From the NCBI RefSeq assembly GCF_017877355.1, contig NZ_JAGIPR010000011.1, forward strand, positions 1-64,000: a DNA stretch of 64,000 nt. Direction: 5' to 3'. Both the position numbers and the translations under genes were made by a program. Position 1 is the first letter of the stretch; every line of letters starts with the position of its first letter. This document shows positions 9,997 to 19,748 of this stretch, piece by piece. The DNA is from Chryseobacterium jejuense (lineage in GTDB: Bacteria; Bacteroidota; Bacteroidia; Flavobacteriales; Weeksellaceae). Under the pieces are notes generated by a model, which worked only from the letters and a program-made list of their open reading frames with translations, ran no database searches and had not been told where the DNA came from.

Positions 9997-10245
9997 GCAA
10001 TTTAAACTAATTAATATTTTCATTTCACGTACGAATGATTTTTAACTTAAATTTTGAAGCAATATTCAATCAATTTATAAGAACAATAGAAGATCTCATA
10101 AAGCGATAATATTAAAGTCATTTTTCTTAGTATTTACATATGATCAAAAAAACTGCTTAAACGGAGTCTTTTTAATTTTATAATTAGATTTTTTATATAG
10201 TTCCCTACTCTATTTACCAACATAGCACAATGCAAAAAAACAGGT

Positions 10246-11544
10246 TTACCACCATACTTCAAGCTGAAGTCCAAATGATATCCCATTATTTTTATTAATA
10301 AGTCGGGTATTAAAATCGGATACTCCGGTATTTCCTACAAAACTGTCAGACCAGTGTGCATAGGTAATAAATGGCCTTAAAACCGGTCTGGAATAGTAGC
10401 CATAATCCCAGGAAACCTGAGGGGAAAATGTAACTTTTTGCAAACTCCCTTCTACTCCTGATCTATTATTTTTCATATAATCATTTCCTGCTTCTAATGC
10501 CAGATTAAAATGCTTGTTGATATAATATAGATAACGAAAGCCTACGCTAAACAAATTTTTCGACACCTTATTATCAATAATTATCTCATTTTCAACTATA
10601 TTACCTCCTCCAAAATCGCTGTATTGATATGTGAGTGATGCCTGTATGGCATGTCTTCTCTGGTCATCATAAACAAAATTATTGATCACATCAATAGAAC
10701 TGGCTTTATCAAGATTATACATTATTTTATTCCCTATATTTTCTGATATTGTCTTTCCTGAATAGGTACTTTCTGTGATTGAACTTCCTTTTCTGAATAT
10801 GAGTGTAGAAGTATTACTGATCGTTTTTTTAGAGTAAGTCCACCATCCACCCACTGCGTATCCTGTAGATTTGGGGATATTAGTGATATCATCTTCAGTT
10901 TTAACGCTATATTGTCCTAAAAGATTAACCTTAGAATGCCCTGAAACTGGAATATCCAGGTATCTGAAGTCTGTTACATAGGAATGAGAATCATTATTTC
11001 CATATTTAAATCTCATGAATGCAAGATTCATATTCCCTGAATTTTCGATCTGATAATTTTCCAGCCCTATACCTATTTGAGAATTTTGAGCGGAATTGAT
11101 CCAAAAATAATCAAGCATTTCTACATTTCTGCGATCATAATATCTTTTTCCAACCCATATATTGGCATTTTTTACGACTTTGTTTATCTTACCATAAAGC
11201 TGGGTCGTCTCTGGAAACTGTTTATAATGATCACTTCCAAAGGGAATAAACTTTGCCATCATATAAGTAACCTCATACAGATTTACAGAATCTTTATTTT
11301 TGTATCGGTAATTAAACTGAAGTTCCGCATAATGATTGGCTTCATTCCCCATTCTAAATTTATGCATATTATCAGGAGTGATAAAATTGACCATCTGGCC
11401 TCCATCTGACCAACCGAATCCTGTTCTTAGGTAACCGTTGGAAGACAACTCATGGGATTTAAAATTAATTTTTTGTGCAGAATGCTGAGATCCCATCATG
11501 AGAAGTAGCAGGCATCCCGATGTGGCAAATATTTTTCTTTTCAT
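10246..11544 (-). CDS. LamB/maltoporin-like carbohydrate porin
   Basis: A 432-aa outer-membrane barrel protein with a signal peptide (MKRKIFATSGCLLLLMMGSQHSAQ). Features of the maltoporin family are the opening SSNGYLRTGFGWSDGG, a GNEANHYAELQFNY strand, the IWVGKRYYDRRNVEMLDYF loop and a C-terminal aromatic strand ending VWW. Family members let maltodextrins or other sugars diffuse through trimeric pores. It stands alone between two gene-poor gaps, with no sugar-utilisation genes nearby, so the substrate cannot be inferred. Confidence 0.85.
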   Translation of the reverse strand: MKRKIFATSGCLLLLMMGSQHSAQKINFKSHELSSNGYLRTGFGWSDGGQMVNFITPDNMHKFRMGNEANHYAELQFNYRYKNKDSVNLYEVTYMMAKFIPFGSDHYKQFPETTQLYGKINKVVKNANIWVGKRYYDRRNVEMLDYFWINSAQNSQIGIGLENYQIENSGNMNLAFMRFKYGNNDSHSYVTDFRYLDIPVSGHSKVNLLGQYSVKTEDDITNIPKSTGYAVGGWWTYSKKTISNTSTLIFRKGSSITESTYSGKTISENIGNKIMYNLDKASSIDVINNFVYDDQRRHAIQASLTYQYSDFGGGNIVENEIIIDNKVSKNLFSVGFRYLYYINKHFNLALEAGNDYMKNNRSGVEGSLQKVTFSPQVSWDYGYYSRPVLRPFITYAHWSDSFVGNTGVSDFNTRLINKNNGISFGLQLEVWW

Positions 11545-12050
11545 AGTGTTTCTAATAGATGTGTTCTAAGGGGAACCCACTAAAAACAATACAAACTCTT
11601 AACAGAATGAGGACATCTGTTACTTCATAAAAATTCAAAAAATGTTACAGGAATTATAGAAGTCTGAATAACAAAACATTTTAAAATTTCCTTTTTGAAT
11701 AAGGAACATCATCATGTCTACTATCCATACATTTATAACGAAAGGTATTATCCATCTGGATATCTTTTTATTTTTTCATGCATTTGTATGTTGTGTTTTT
11801 AGTAAGTCTTGTGCTTTTATCAAATATATTAAATAATCTCATCACGTTAAAAAAAAACAACAATCATTCATTAAAAACTAAATATTATTATATTTTTTAC
11901 ATTTTTACGCCGTAAAATCAATATATAATTCAAACTAAAATCATAGAAAAAGTAAATTATTAACCCATCCACATCCTTAAAACACTGAAAACAAATAAGT
12001 TTACAACTTTTCTTTTCCCGGAAATCTGATCTTATCATTTACAAAACAAA
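11545..12050. other. AT-rich intergenic region
   Basis: About 500 nt between the malic enzyme terminator and the porin start. I see no reading frame with coding character, no tRNA and no repeat. The porin promoter should be near 11560-11620 but no convincing TAnnTTTG was found. Confidence 0.5.
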
Positions 12051-12076
12051 AAACCAGACGGATACTCGTCTGGTTT
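12051..12076 (-). terminator. Terminator of the BadF-kinase/malic enzyme transcript
   Basis: A perfect 10-bp stem, AAACCAGACG / CGTCTGGTTT, with a 6-nt loop lies about 37 nt beyond the malic enzyme stop. Confidence 0.8.
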
Positions 12077-12112
12077 ACTCTCGGTACTGGAAACCGAATT
12101 TTATATTTTCAT

Positions 12113-14401
12113 TTATGATTTCTTTTCTCTTCTCTGCGCATCAAGAACGGCAATAGTTGCAAGGTTTACGATCTCATCTACGCTTGAACGCATCTGAAGA
12201 ACGTGTACCGGTTGTTTTAATCCCATAAGGATTGGCCCAATCACTTGTGCTACTTTCATTCCTCTTAGAATTTTGTAAGAAAGATTGGCGCTTTCAAGAT
12301 TCGGGAAGATGAATGTGTTGGCTGGTGTTGTTCCCAATTTTGAGAAAGGATAATCACTCAGGTGATCTGCGTTCATTGCAAAATCCGGCTGAATTTCACC
12401 ATCAACAATCATCTTAGGATATTTCTCATGAAGAATACTTACCGCTTTTGCTACTTTTTTAGAGGTTTCAGAGATGGCAGCAAAGTTTTCGAATCCAAGC
12501 ATTGCAATTCTAGGCTCAATAGCAAAAGATTTTACTGTAAATTCTGCCATTTTAGCAATATTCACAAGATCTTCAGCCGTAGGATTTTGATTGATAGATG
12601 TATCTGCGAAGAAGATAGGTTTCTTTTCAGACAGAATCATCATCATTGCTGCAACTTTATCTACTCCTTTGTCTTTTTCAATCACTTCTAAAACAGGACG
12701 TAATACGGAAGTATAATTTTTAGAGAATCCTACGATAAGACCATCGGTATCTCCATGCTTCAGCATTAAAGGGCCAAAATAATCTCTCTGACGAACATAT
12801 CTCTTAGCTTTGTACTCGTTCATTCCTTTTCTCTGACGAAGTTTCCAAAGCGTTTCTCTGTATTTCTTTCTGTTTTCTTTCTGGTCATCATCACTTGGAT
12901 CAATGATTGGAATATCCAGGTTGATCCCGTAACGTTCCATCTGTTCCTTGATGTATTGTTTATCACCTAAAAGACTTGGGTAAGCAATTCCTTCTTCATA
13001 AAGAATCTGAGCAGCTTTTAATACATTATATTCTTCAGCATTTCCAAGGGTAATTCTCTTCGGATTGGATTTTGCACGACTCTGCATCATTCTTACCAAT
13101 CTTTCGTCTCTGCCCATTCTGTCTAGAAGCTGGTGCTCATACTCTTCAAAGTCAGTAATAGTTTTTCTTGCTACACCACTTTCAATAGCAGCTTTTGCAA
13201 CAGCACTTGATACTTTTGTAATCAATCTGTTATCAAATGGCTTTGGAATGAAATATTCTCTTCCAAACTGCAAATTCTGAACGTTATAAGCAAGAATAAC
13301 GGCTTCCGGTACCGGTTCTTTTGCAAGGTCAGCAATTGCATGTACTGCTGCAAGCTTCATGTCTTCATTAATTCCTGTAGCCTGAACGTCTAATGCACCA
13401 CGGAAGATATAAGGGAATCCTAATACATTGTTTACCTGGTTAGGAAAATCACTTCTTCCTGTCGCCATAATAACGTCTTTACGGGTTGAAAGAGCCAGAT
13501 CATAAGCAATTTCAGGATCCGGATTCGCTAAGGCAAATACAATAGGATTCTCACCCATACTTAACAACATTTCAGGAGTCATCACATTTCCTTTGGATAA
13601 TCCTACAAAAACATCAGCGCCTTTTACAGCATCTTCCAATGTTTCAATATCTGTCTGAGCAATAAAATCTAATTTTTCAGGAGTAAGGTTTTCTCTCTTA
13701 TGGTTAATTACCCCTTTACTGTCACACATCAGAACATTTTCTTTTTTCAGTCCTAATGAAATATAAAGTTTGGTACAAGCAATGGCAGCTGCTCCGGCCC
13801 CATTCACTACCATTTTCACTTTATCAATATCTTTATTGGCAATCTGTAATGAGTTGATTAATGCCGCAGCAGAAATAATTGCTGTTCCGTGCTGATCATC
13901 GTGCATCAAAGGAATATTCAATTCCTCTTTTAATCTTTGTTCAATATAGAATGCTTCAGGAGCTTTAATATCTTCAAGGTTAATTCCTCCAAAGGTAGGA
14001 GCAATTCCTTTTACGATTTCAATAAATTTATCCGGGTCTTTTTCATCAATCTCAATATCAAAAACGTTGATATCAGCGAAAATCTTGAACAAAAGTCCTT
14101 TCCCTTCCATTACCGGTTTTGATGCTTCTGCACCAATATCTCCTAATCCAAGTACAGCAGTACCGTTAGAAATTACAGCTACAAGGTTTCCTTTTCCTGT
14201 GTAATCATAGACTGTTTCCGGCTTATCGTGGATTTCCATACAAGGAACCGCTACTCCGGGAGAATAAGCCAATGATAAATCTCTTTGAGACGAGTGTGGC
14301 TTGGATGGTATAACTTCAATTTTCCCTTTGGGTTCTGCTTTATGATAATCTAACGCGGCCTGACTAAAATTCTTTTCGTCGCGATTGTTGTTACTTGACA
14401 T
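12113..14401 (-). CDS. maeB: NADP-dependent malic enzyme fused to a phosphotransacetylase-like domain
   Basis: MaeB-type enzyme of 762 aa, the normal length for the fusion. It oxidatively decarboxylates malate to pyruvate with NADP+, supplying NADPH and pyruvate. The malic domain occupies about residues 1-420, with SLAYSPGVAVPC, the DDQHGTA metal/substrate region and a Rossmann segment VVNGAGAAAIACTKLYISLG. The phosphotransacetylase-like region (about 430-762) is usually regulatory rather than catalytic. It lies 15 nt downstream of the BadF-type kinase on the same strand, so they are probably one transcript. Confidence 0.95.
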   Translation of the reverse strand: MSSNNNRDEKNFSQAALDYHKAEPKGKIEVIPSKPHSSQRDLSLAYSPGVAVPCMEIHDKPETVYDYTGKGNLVAVISNGTAVLGLGDIGAEASKPVMEGKGLLFKIFADINVFDIEIDEKDPDKFIEIVKGIAPTFGGINLEDIKAPEAFYIEQRLKEELNIPLMHDDQHGTAIISAAALINSLQIANKDIDKVKMVVNGAGAAAIACTKLYISLGLKKENVLMCDSKGVINHKRENLTPEKLDFIAQTDIETLEDAVKGADVFVGLSKGNVMTPEMLLSMGENPIVFALANPDPEIAYDLALSTRKDVIMATGRSDFPNQVNNVLGFPYIFRGALDVQATGINEDMKLAAVHAIADLAKEPVPEAVILAYNVQNLQFGREYFIPKPFDNRLITKVSSAVAKAAIESGVARKTITDFEEYEHQLLDRMGRDERLVRMMQSRAKSNPKRITLGNAEEYNVLKAAQILYEEGIAYPSLLGDKQYIKEQMERYGINLDIPIIDPSDDDQKENRKKYRETLWKLRQRKGMNEYKAKRYVRQRDYFGPLMLKHGDTDGLIVGFSKNYTSVLRPVLEVIEKDKGVDKVAAMMMILSEKKPIFFADTSINQNPTAEDLVNIAKMAEFTVKSFAIEPRIAMLGFENFAAISETSKKVAKAVSILHEKYPKMIVDGEIQPDFAMNADHLSDYPFSKLGTTPANTFIFPNLESANLSYKILRGMKVAQVIGPILMGLKQPVHVLQMRSSVDEIVNLATIAVLDAQRREKKS

Positions 14402-14416
14402 ACGTTTTATTTTTTG

Positions 14417-15268
14417 TTAGAGTATATATTTAATGTGGTAATCTACTAAGCTTTCAATTGGTTTCTGAACTACATGTCCCACATTTAAATTAAGTTCTTC
14501 AGCTACAGCGCGTAAAATATTTTCATAATAATAAGCTATGGAGCCAATAAAATTGATTTCAGCATTATAAGCTTCCTGATAAGGCATCACCTGATATTCG
14601 AAGAAACTTTTCATCTCTTCGGAAACCATATTCATAAAATAAGGGTGATCTTTTCTTTCGACAACAAATTTATTGAAATCAGCCAAATAAGCATTTGGTC
14701 TTGGAGCATGATACATATTTTTCAATGCATCTTCTATGGTAAGGTTATAATCTGCCTCAAATTCATTATGAAGATCTGCAGGAAGTTTTTTCATGAAATA
14801 TCTGCGCACTAACTGCTTTCCGATTGCACTACCACTACCCTCGTCTCCTATCAGAAATCCAAGTGACGGTAATTCAATCTTAAGATTTTCTCCATCAAAA
14901 TAACATGAGTTTGATCCTGTACCTAAAATACAAACAATTGCAGGTTTTCCTTTATAGGCAGCATAGGCAGCAGCCATGAGATCTTCTTTAACAATAATTT
15001 CAGCTTTTCCAAATACTTTTTTTATCTCAGCTTCTATGATTTCGCGGTTTTTTTCCACGCCACATCCTGAGCCATAAAAAAAGACTTTAGTGATTGAATT
15101 CTTTACCAACATCAGGTTGCTGTTCTTCTGAATTTCAGGAGTGATAAGTTCTCTGTTGATAAAATTTGGATTGAATCCGATGGTTTCAGTTTTAAGAAAA
15201 ACCTTTTTGAAGTCATCAAGAATTACCCAATCCGATTTAGTAGAACCACTATCTACAATAGCAACCAT
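14417..15268 (-). CDS. BadF/BadG-type ATPase, probable N-acetylglucosamine kinase-like sugar kinase
   Basis: A 283-aa protein of the actin/hexokinase fold. The phosphate-1 motif near the start reads VAIVDSGSTKSDWV, the middle has CILGTGSNSCYFDG, and GFLIGDEGSGSAIGKQLV matches the BadF/N-acetylglucosamine kinase family. Bacteroidota homologues are usually annotated as BadF/BadG/BcrA/BcrD ATPases; GlcNAc kinase activity is a family-based guess. It has no Fe-S cysteines of true benzoyl-CoA reductase activators. It precedes the malic enzyme gene in the same direction. Confidence 0.85.
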   Translation of the reverse strand: MVAIVDSGSTKSDWVILDDFKKVFLKTETIGFNPNFINRELITPEIQKNSNLMLVKNSITKVFFYGSGCGVEKNREIIEAEIKKVFGKAEIIVKEDLMAAAYAAYKGKPAIVCILGTGSNSCYFDGENLKIELPSLGFLIGDEGSGSAIGKQLVRRYFMKKLPADLHNEFEADYNLTIEDALKNMYHAPRPNAYLADFNKFVVERKDHPYFMNMVSEEMKSFFEYQVMPYQEAYNAEINFIGSIAYYYENILRAVAEELNLNVGHVVQKPIESLVDYHIKYIL

Positions 15269-15352
15269 ATTTTAGATTTTAATTTAAGGGTGCTAAATTA
15301 TGAATTTATCTTCAATTAGCCTTTAAAACAATCTGGAAGCTGTCTAAAATCA

Positions 15353-15616
15353 TTAATGTTGAATCTTAGTTTTCTTTTCATTGAATTGCAGAAGCCAGTC
15401 TTCAATTTCATCTTCAAGATAGGATGCCTGCAGCACCATAGCATTAATGAAATCATCAGGGACAGGTTCACCATTGGAGTTTTCAAGATTCCAAAGTTCA
15501 TTGGACATATTTTCATATTCAGAATACACTCGTTTGAAGCGGGAGTTTTCTTTTTCCAGTGCTTCAATATTTTTCTGTTGAAGCTGGAATTTTCTGTATT
15601 TGTTTTGACGTTTCAT
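15353..15616 (-). CDS. Small charged coiled-coil protein of unknown function
   Basis: An 87-aa protein rich in Lys, Glu, Gln and Asn, predicted to be helical: QQKNIEALEKENSRFKRVYS and a C-terminal EDEIEDWLLQFNEKKTK. No signal peptide, membrane segment or known motif. I prefer this frame to the overlapping frames on both strands because its composition is that of a soluble helical protein, whereas the plus-strand frame is a hydrophobic mirror of it. It lies 84 nt upstream of the BadF-type kinase and may head that transcript. Confidence 0.6.
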   Translation of the reverse strand: MKRQNKYRKFQLQQKNIEALEKENSRFKRVYSEYENMSNELWNLENSNGEPVPDDFINAMVLQASYLEDEIEDWLLQFNEKKTKIQH

Positions 15617-15823
15617 ACAAATATTATTATCAATTGGTCATAAAAAATTAGAGTAGTATGCTTTCAACTGCGCATTACAAGATAGGAAAAACCATTATCA
15701 CAAGAATTTGAAAATGAATTTATTATCAGGTTATAGTAACATCATTCCGGTTATTAAAATTAGAAATAATTTTTATTTAAAAAAATATTTTAACAACTTT
15801 TTTCAGTGTTTAACATATAGTTA

Positions 15824-15831
15824 TAAATTTG
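15824..15831 (+). promoter_or_regulatory. Candidate -7 element before the GtrA gene
   Basis: TAAATTTG fits TAnnTTTG. It lies about 150 nt before the GtrA start, in a 365-nt divergent gap (15617-15981) that is otherwise AT-rich and holds no gene I can support. Confidence 0.4.
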
Positions 15832-15981
15832 CATATTCATATTGTAAAGAATCCTGATTTGAAATAATTGAAAAGCATTATGAATACATAGGATTGCAAG
15901 GACAACTGATTGTTTCTCTTATAAAACATTCTAGTTTCCAATACAATAAAAGATATATTTTCAGTTTTTTATATTAATTAA

Positions 15982-16440
15982 ATGAAAGAAATACTCATAC
16001 GCCAGAAACAGGTTTTGTTCTTCATTATTGCCGGAGGACTAAGTGCTATTGTTGAGATTGGCAGCTTCAAAATATTCAGTACTTACCTGCCTCACTTCTT
16101 TGCTCAAGAAACTAACTTTCATGGTATACATTATCCTTTAAGCAACATTTTTTCTACCAGCTGCGGAATTATCAGCAACTATTTCCTGAGCATCTGGTTT
16201 GTTTTTGAAAGAGGAAAACACTCTAAGAAAAGGGAGTTTGCTTATTTCATGGGAGTTTCATTCATCTCCACTTTATTAAGCCTTGGCTTCTTCCAGATAT
16301 TTTACAGTTTCATCTTTAAAGATAATATCAATTTAATTTTTTATACCTTGAGTCCGGAAATGATAAGCAAGATTGCAGCAATCCTGCTGGTTTCCATTCT
16401 TAATTATTCGGTAAAAAAGAAAGTAATTTTTAACGGTTAA
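15982..16440 (+). CDS. GtrA family membrane protein
   Basis: A 152-aa protein with four hydrophobic segments, the layout of GtrA proteins, which are thought to help move polyprenyl-linked sugars across the inner membrane. Visible signs are FFIIAGGLSAIVEIGSFKIF in the first helix, ISNYFLSIWFVFERGK after the second, and the final ILNYSVKKKVIF. It ends 3 nt before the acyltransferase gene, suggesting a joint transcript for envelope glycolipid or phospholipid work. Confidence 0.88.
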   Translation: MKEILIRQKQVLFFIIAGGLSAIVEIGSFKIFSTYLPHFFAQETNFHGIHYPLSNIFSTSCGIISNYFLSIWFVFERGKHSKKREFAYFMGVSFISTLLSLGFFQIFYSFIFKDNINLIFYTLSPEMISKIAAILLVSILNYSVKKKVIFNG

Positions 16441-16443
16441 ACT

Positions 16444-17172
16444 GTGGCAAAAATTTTAAATTATCTCTGGAGATTCTGGCTCTTGTTATTAGCATTTGTT
16501 CTAACAACCACTCTTGGGATCCCCGTTTATATTTTATCTTTTAGTAAAAAGCATTATAAATACGCTTATAAATTCGTCCGTTTTTGGTGTTTTGGCATGT
16601 TTTACGGTATGGGTTTCCGATATGATCTCATCAAGCTTTCTGAACAGGAAAAGGACAAAACTAAAGAGTATGTTTTCATCTCGAACCATACTTCGATTAT
16701 GGACATCATGCTCACCTGCATTCTTTTTCCGCACCACCCGATTTGTTTTGTAGGAAAAAAGGAACTGGTTAAGATTCCTATTTTCGGAACCATTTATCAA
16801 AGGATATGTGTAATGGTAGACAGAACAAGTGCTAAAAGCCGTGCTGATGTATACCGCAGATGTGCTGAAAAAATGGAGGAAGGTAACAGTATTGCCATTT
16901 TCCCTGAAGGTGGTGTTCCGGATGATACCTCTATTATTCTGGATGATTTTAAAGACGGTGCATTTATGCTATCCTCAAAACACAACTCTCCTATTGCTGT
17001 TTATACCTTTATCGGGCTTAAGGAAATGTTTCCTTTTGACAGTTCTAAAGGCTATCCAGGAAGAGTAAAAGTCTATTTCAATGGAATTATAGAACCTACT
17101 GATTCTCCAAAAACCTTAAAATCAGAAGCTTACCAAGTGATTAAAAAAACCTTGATGGAGCATTCTATTTAA
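16444..17172 (+). CDS. 1-acyl-sn-glycerol-3-phosphate acyltransferase-like (PlsC family)
   Basis: A 242-aa lysophospholipid acyltransferase-family protein. The catalytic block I motif HX4D is seen as NHTSIMDIML and block III as FPEGGVP. An N-terminal hydrophobic helix (residues 5-30) anchors it to the membrane. It starts with GTG at 16444, 3 nt after the GtrA stop. It probably acylates lysophosphatidate, or a similar lysolipid, with acyl donors from fatty acid synthesis. Confidence 0.9.
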   Translation: MAKILNYLWRFWLLLLAFVLTTTLGIPVYILSFSKKHYKYAYKFVRFWCFGMFYGMGFRYDLIKLSEQEKDKTKEYVFISNHTSIMDIMLTCILFPHHPICFVGKKELVKIPIFGTIYQRICVMVDRTSAKSRADVYRRCAEKMEEGNSIAIFPEGGVPDDTSIILDDFKDGAFMLSSKHNSPIAVYTFIGLKEMFPFDSSKGYPGRVKVYFNGIIEPTDSPKTLKSEAYQVIKKTLMEHSI

Positions 17173-17182
17173 AAGAATTAGT

Positions 17183-17190
17183 TATATTTG
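17183..17190 (+). promoter_or_regulatory. Candidate -7 element of the sugar permease
   Basis: TATATTTG fits TAnnTTTG and lies 21 nt before the ATG at 17212. No TTTG is seen at the ideal distance upstream, so it is a half match. Confidence 0.4.
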
Positions 17191-17211
17191 TTTGCGAAAT
17201 CTATAATAAAT

Positions 17212-18657
17212 ATGTCAAATTATTCTAAACAAACCAATTGGGCTCAATTCATTCCGTTGGTTACTGTATTCTTCTTTTGGGGATTTGTAGCAGCCAGTAA
17301 TGATATTCTGATCCCAGTTTTTCAAAAAGCCTTCAATTTATCTCAAACAGAAAGTATGCTGGTCCAGATATGCTTTTATGTAGCGTACACTGTAGGTTCT
17401 TTAATTTATATGATTATATCAAAGAGCCTGAAACAGGATTTGATCAACAAAATAGGGTATAAAAACGGCCTTATTGTAGGACTTTTGATTTCTGCATTGG
17501 GAACCCTGCTGTTTTACCCTGCTGCCAATATGCATTCTTTCCCATTAATGATCTCAGGATTATTTATTGTAGGTTTAGGATTTTCTCTTCAGCAGATTGT
17601 TGCCAACCCTTTAGCTATTGAGGTAGGTCCTACAGAAACAGGATCACAAAGATTAACACTGGCGGGAGGTGTCAATAACTTAGGGACTACTATTGGACCT
17701 CTTATTGTTTCATTTGCCATTTTTGGATCTGCTAGTGCAGCTAATACGGAAGCGAGTGTAGAAAGTGTGAAAATCCCTTATCTTATATTAGGGGCAGCTT
17801 TTGTTCTTGTAGCTTTAATGCTTAAATTTTCTTCGCTTCCTGCGGTAACGCCAACGAACACCGAGAATACTGACGACACAACCCTGGGAGAACATAGAAC
17901 TTCCGTATTCCAGTATCCTCAATTGGTAATGGGAATGATTGCTATCTTTGTTTATGTAGGGGTTGAAGTCTCTACAGCAAGTAACCTTCCTGCTTATATG
18001 GAAAAAAATCTGGGATTTGAAACAAAAGAAGTAGCTCCTTATATTTCATTATACTGGGCATCATTAATGATTGGCCGTTGGACAGGTGCTGTAGAAGCAT
18101 TTGACGTGACTGCCGGTTTCAAAAAGATCTTGAGATTCTTAGCTCCTTATTTGGCGTTCGGTGTATTTTTATTTGTAAATGCTATTGCGAACCATGATCT
18201 TTCCCCGTTCTATGTATATGGATTCATCATTATTGCAATGATCATCTGTGATATCTTAAGCAAGGGAAACCCGGCAAGAATGCTTTTAATTTTCTCTGTA
18301 GCAGGAATTGCGGCACTGCTAATTGGTATGTTTACTACCGGAATGGTATCTGTATATGCATTTACCAGCGTAGGGCTTTTCTGTTCTACTTTATGGCCAT
18401 GTATCTTTGCACTGGCAATCAACGGACTTGGAAAACACACTAATCAGGGCTCTGGATTCCTTATTATGATGATCATGGGAGGAGGAATTGTGAGTATGAT
18501 ACAAGGATATATCGCAGATATTACGAATATTCACTTCAGTTATATCGTAGGGGTTATTTGTTTTGCTTATCTTGCATTCTATGCGATCCGTGTGAGCGGC
18601 ATCCTGAAAGCCCAAGGCATTGATCTGGATAAAATTTCTAAAGGCAATGGTCATTAA
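17212..18657 (+). CDS. Sugar MFS transporter (FucP/GluP-like)
   Basis: A 481-aa major facilitator with about 12 membrane segments. The opening FIPLVTVFFFWGFVAASNDILIP and the GLGFSLQQIVANPLAIEVGP loop are typical of the fucose/glucose/galactose:H+ symporter branch. In Bacteroidota such proteins import glucose, galactose, fucose or GlcNAc; the substrate cannot be told here. The ATG at 17212 gives the family N-terminus MSNYSKQTNWAQF; a TTG at 17188 would add eight residues and overlap the -7 element. Confidence 0.92.
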   Translation: MSNYSKQTNWAQFIPLVTVFFFWGFVAASNDILIPVFQKAFNLSQTESMLVQICFYVAYTVGSLIYMIISKSLKQDLINKIGYKNGLIVGLLISALGTLLFYPAANMHSFPLMISGLFIVGLGFSLQQIVANPLAIEVGPTETGSQRLTLAGGVNNLGTTIGPLIVSFAIFGSASAANTEASVESVKIPYLILGAAFVLVALMLKFSSLPAVTPTNTENTDDTTLGEHRTSVFQYPQLVMGMIAIFVYVGVEVSTASNLPAYMEKNLGFETKEVAPYISLYWASLMIGRWTGAVEAFDVTAGFKKILRFLAPYLAFGVFLFVNAIANHDLSPFYVYGFIIIAMIICDILSKGNPARMLLIFSVAGIAALLIGMFTTGMVSVYAFTSVGLFCSTLWPCIFALAINGLGKHTNQGSGFLIMMIMGGGIVSMIQGYIADITNIHFSYIVGVICFAYLAFYAIRVSGILKAQGIDLDKISKGNGH

Positions 18658-19708
18658 TATACCAAAGACAATATATAAAAAGAAGAGAAATTGGGCAGGT
18701 GTATTACTTGCCCAATTTCTTTTGTTTTATGGTTTCTCAAAATCCTTACTGATGATTTCTTTTTTTGAGAAATTCTTTGAACTCCAGAAAAAACTTCATC
18801 AGACGGCCTTTAGCTGGCTTCCTTTTTCAGTAGGAGACATTATCTATCTATTACTGGGAATTGTTCTTTTATACAGCCTTATTGCTTTATGCAAGAAGAA
18901 AAGCAGGAATACTTCCCTATTAAGAATCCTCATTATTGGAAACATCTTTTACTTTACCTATCAGATATTCTGGGGAATGTTGTATTTCCAGACTCCAATC
19001 ATTAAAAAACTCTCCAGACAGGATGCTCCTGAAATAAGTAAAGCGAAGAAACTAGCCTTACAGTATCTGGAAAAATGTAAACTCACCCGTGCATCAGTAC
19101 ATGAAGACCATAATGGTATCTTCATTGTTACTAATCTGAAAGCTGTGCAACAGGAAATCCTATTCCAACAAGCCCAACTTCCACACTATATTTCGGATAA
19201 AAAGGCGACTCAGGTTCTTGCTATTAAACCTAGCTTATTTAAAAAAGTAATGAACTTTACCGGCATATTGGGATACTACAATCCTTTTACGGCAGAAGCA
19301 CAATATAACGCAGAATTACCACACACCTACATCCCTTTTACAACAGCTCATGAAAGTTCTCATCAGCTTGGTTTTGCCAGAGAACAAGAGGCTAATTTTA
19401 TTGGGTATCTAATGGGAATTCATTCCAGTAATCAAGACTTACGATACAGCACCGAATATTTTACCTTAAAAAGTCTTTTACGATATATTGTTGAAGAAGA
19501 TCCTGAATTTGTAAAATCTGTTATCCGAAATTATTCTCCCGGAATGAAAAGAGATCGTGCTTATGAAAAAAGATTCGCATTCAGACATCAGGGCTGGCTG
19601 GATAACTTCTTTGGGTTCACTAATAATCTGTTCCTGAAGAGCAATCAACAGGAGGGTTCAGTGACTTATTCCTATTTTATAGACCTCCTTCTCAACTACG
19701 AAAAATAG
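18647..19708 (+). CDS. DUF3810 family membrane protein with a zinc-protease-like HESSH motif
   Basis: A 353-aa protein with three N-terminal membrane segments and a large soluble part containing TAHESSHQLGFAREQEANF. HExxH followed by a downstream glutamate in EQEANF is the pattern of gluzincin-type zinc peptidases. It belongs to the uncharacterised DUF3810 family. The ATG at 18647 overlaps the end of the sugar permease by 11 nt, so translation is likely coupled; a TTG at 18620 would add nine residues. Function unknown; a membrane-bound metallopeptidase is plausible but unproven. Confidence 0.82.
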   Translation: MVINIPKTIYKKKRNWAGVLLAQFLLFYGFSKSLLMISFFEKFFELQKKLHQTAFSWLPFSVGDIIYLLLGIVLLYSLIALCKKKSRNTSLLRILIIGNIFYFTYQIFWGMLYFQTPIIKKLSRQDAPEISKAKKLALQYLEKCKLTRASVHEDHNGIFIVTNLKAVQQEILFQQAQLPHYISDKKATQVLAIKPSLFKKVMNFTGILGYYNPFTAEAQYNAELPHTYIPFTTAHESSHQLGFAREQEANFIGYLMGIHSSNQDLRYSTEYFTLKSLLRYIVEEDPEFVKSVIRNYSPGMKRDRAYEKRFAFRHQGWLDNFFGFTNNLFLKSNQQEGSVTYSYFIDLLLNYEK

Positions 19709-19718
19709 ACATAAAAAA

Positions 19719-19748
19719 AGAATCGTATCAGGCGATACGATTCTAAAA
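19719..19748 (+). terminator. Terminator after the DUF3810 gene
   Basis: A perfect 11-bp stem, AGAATCGTATC / GATACGATTCT, with a 4-nt loop begins 10 nt beyond the stop and is followed by a weak T/A tail. Confidence 0.8.

Noticed and set aside
15316..15643. Other frames overlapping the small coiled-coil gene (minus 15316-15567 and plus 15356-15643)
   Set aside because: Less protein-like; the 87-aa frame has the regular charged helical composition of a real protein, the others do not.
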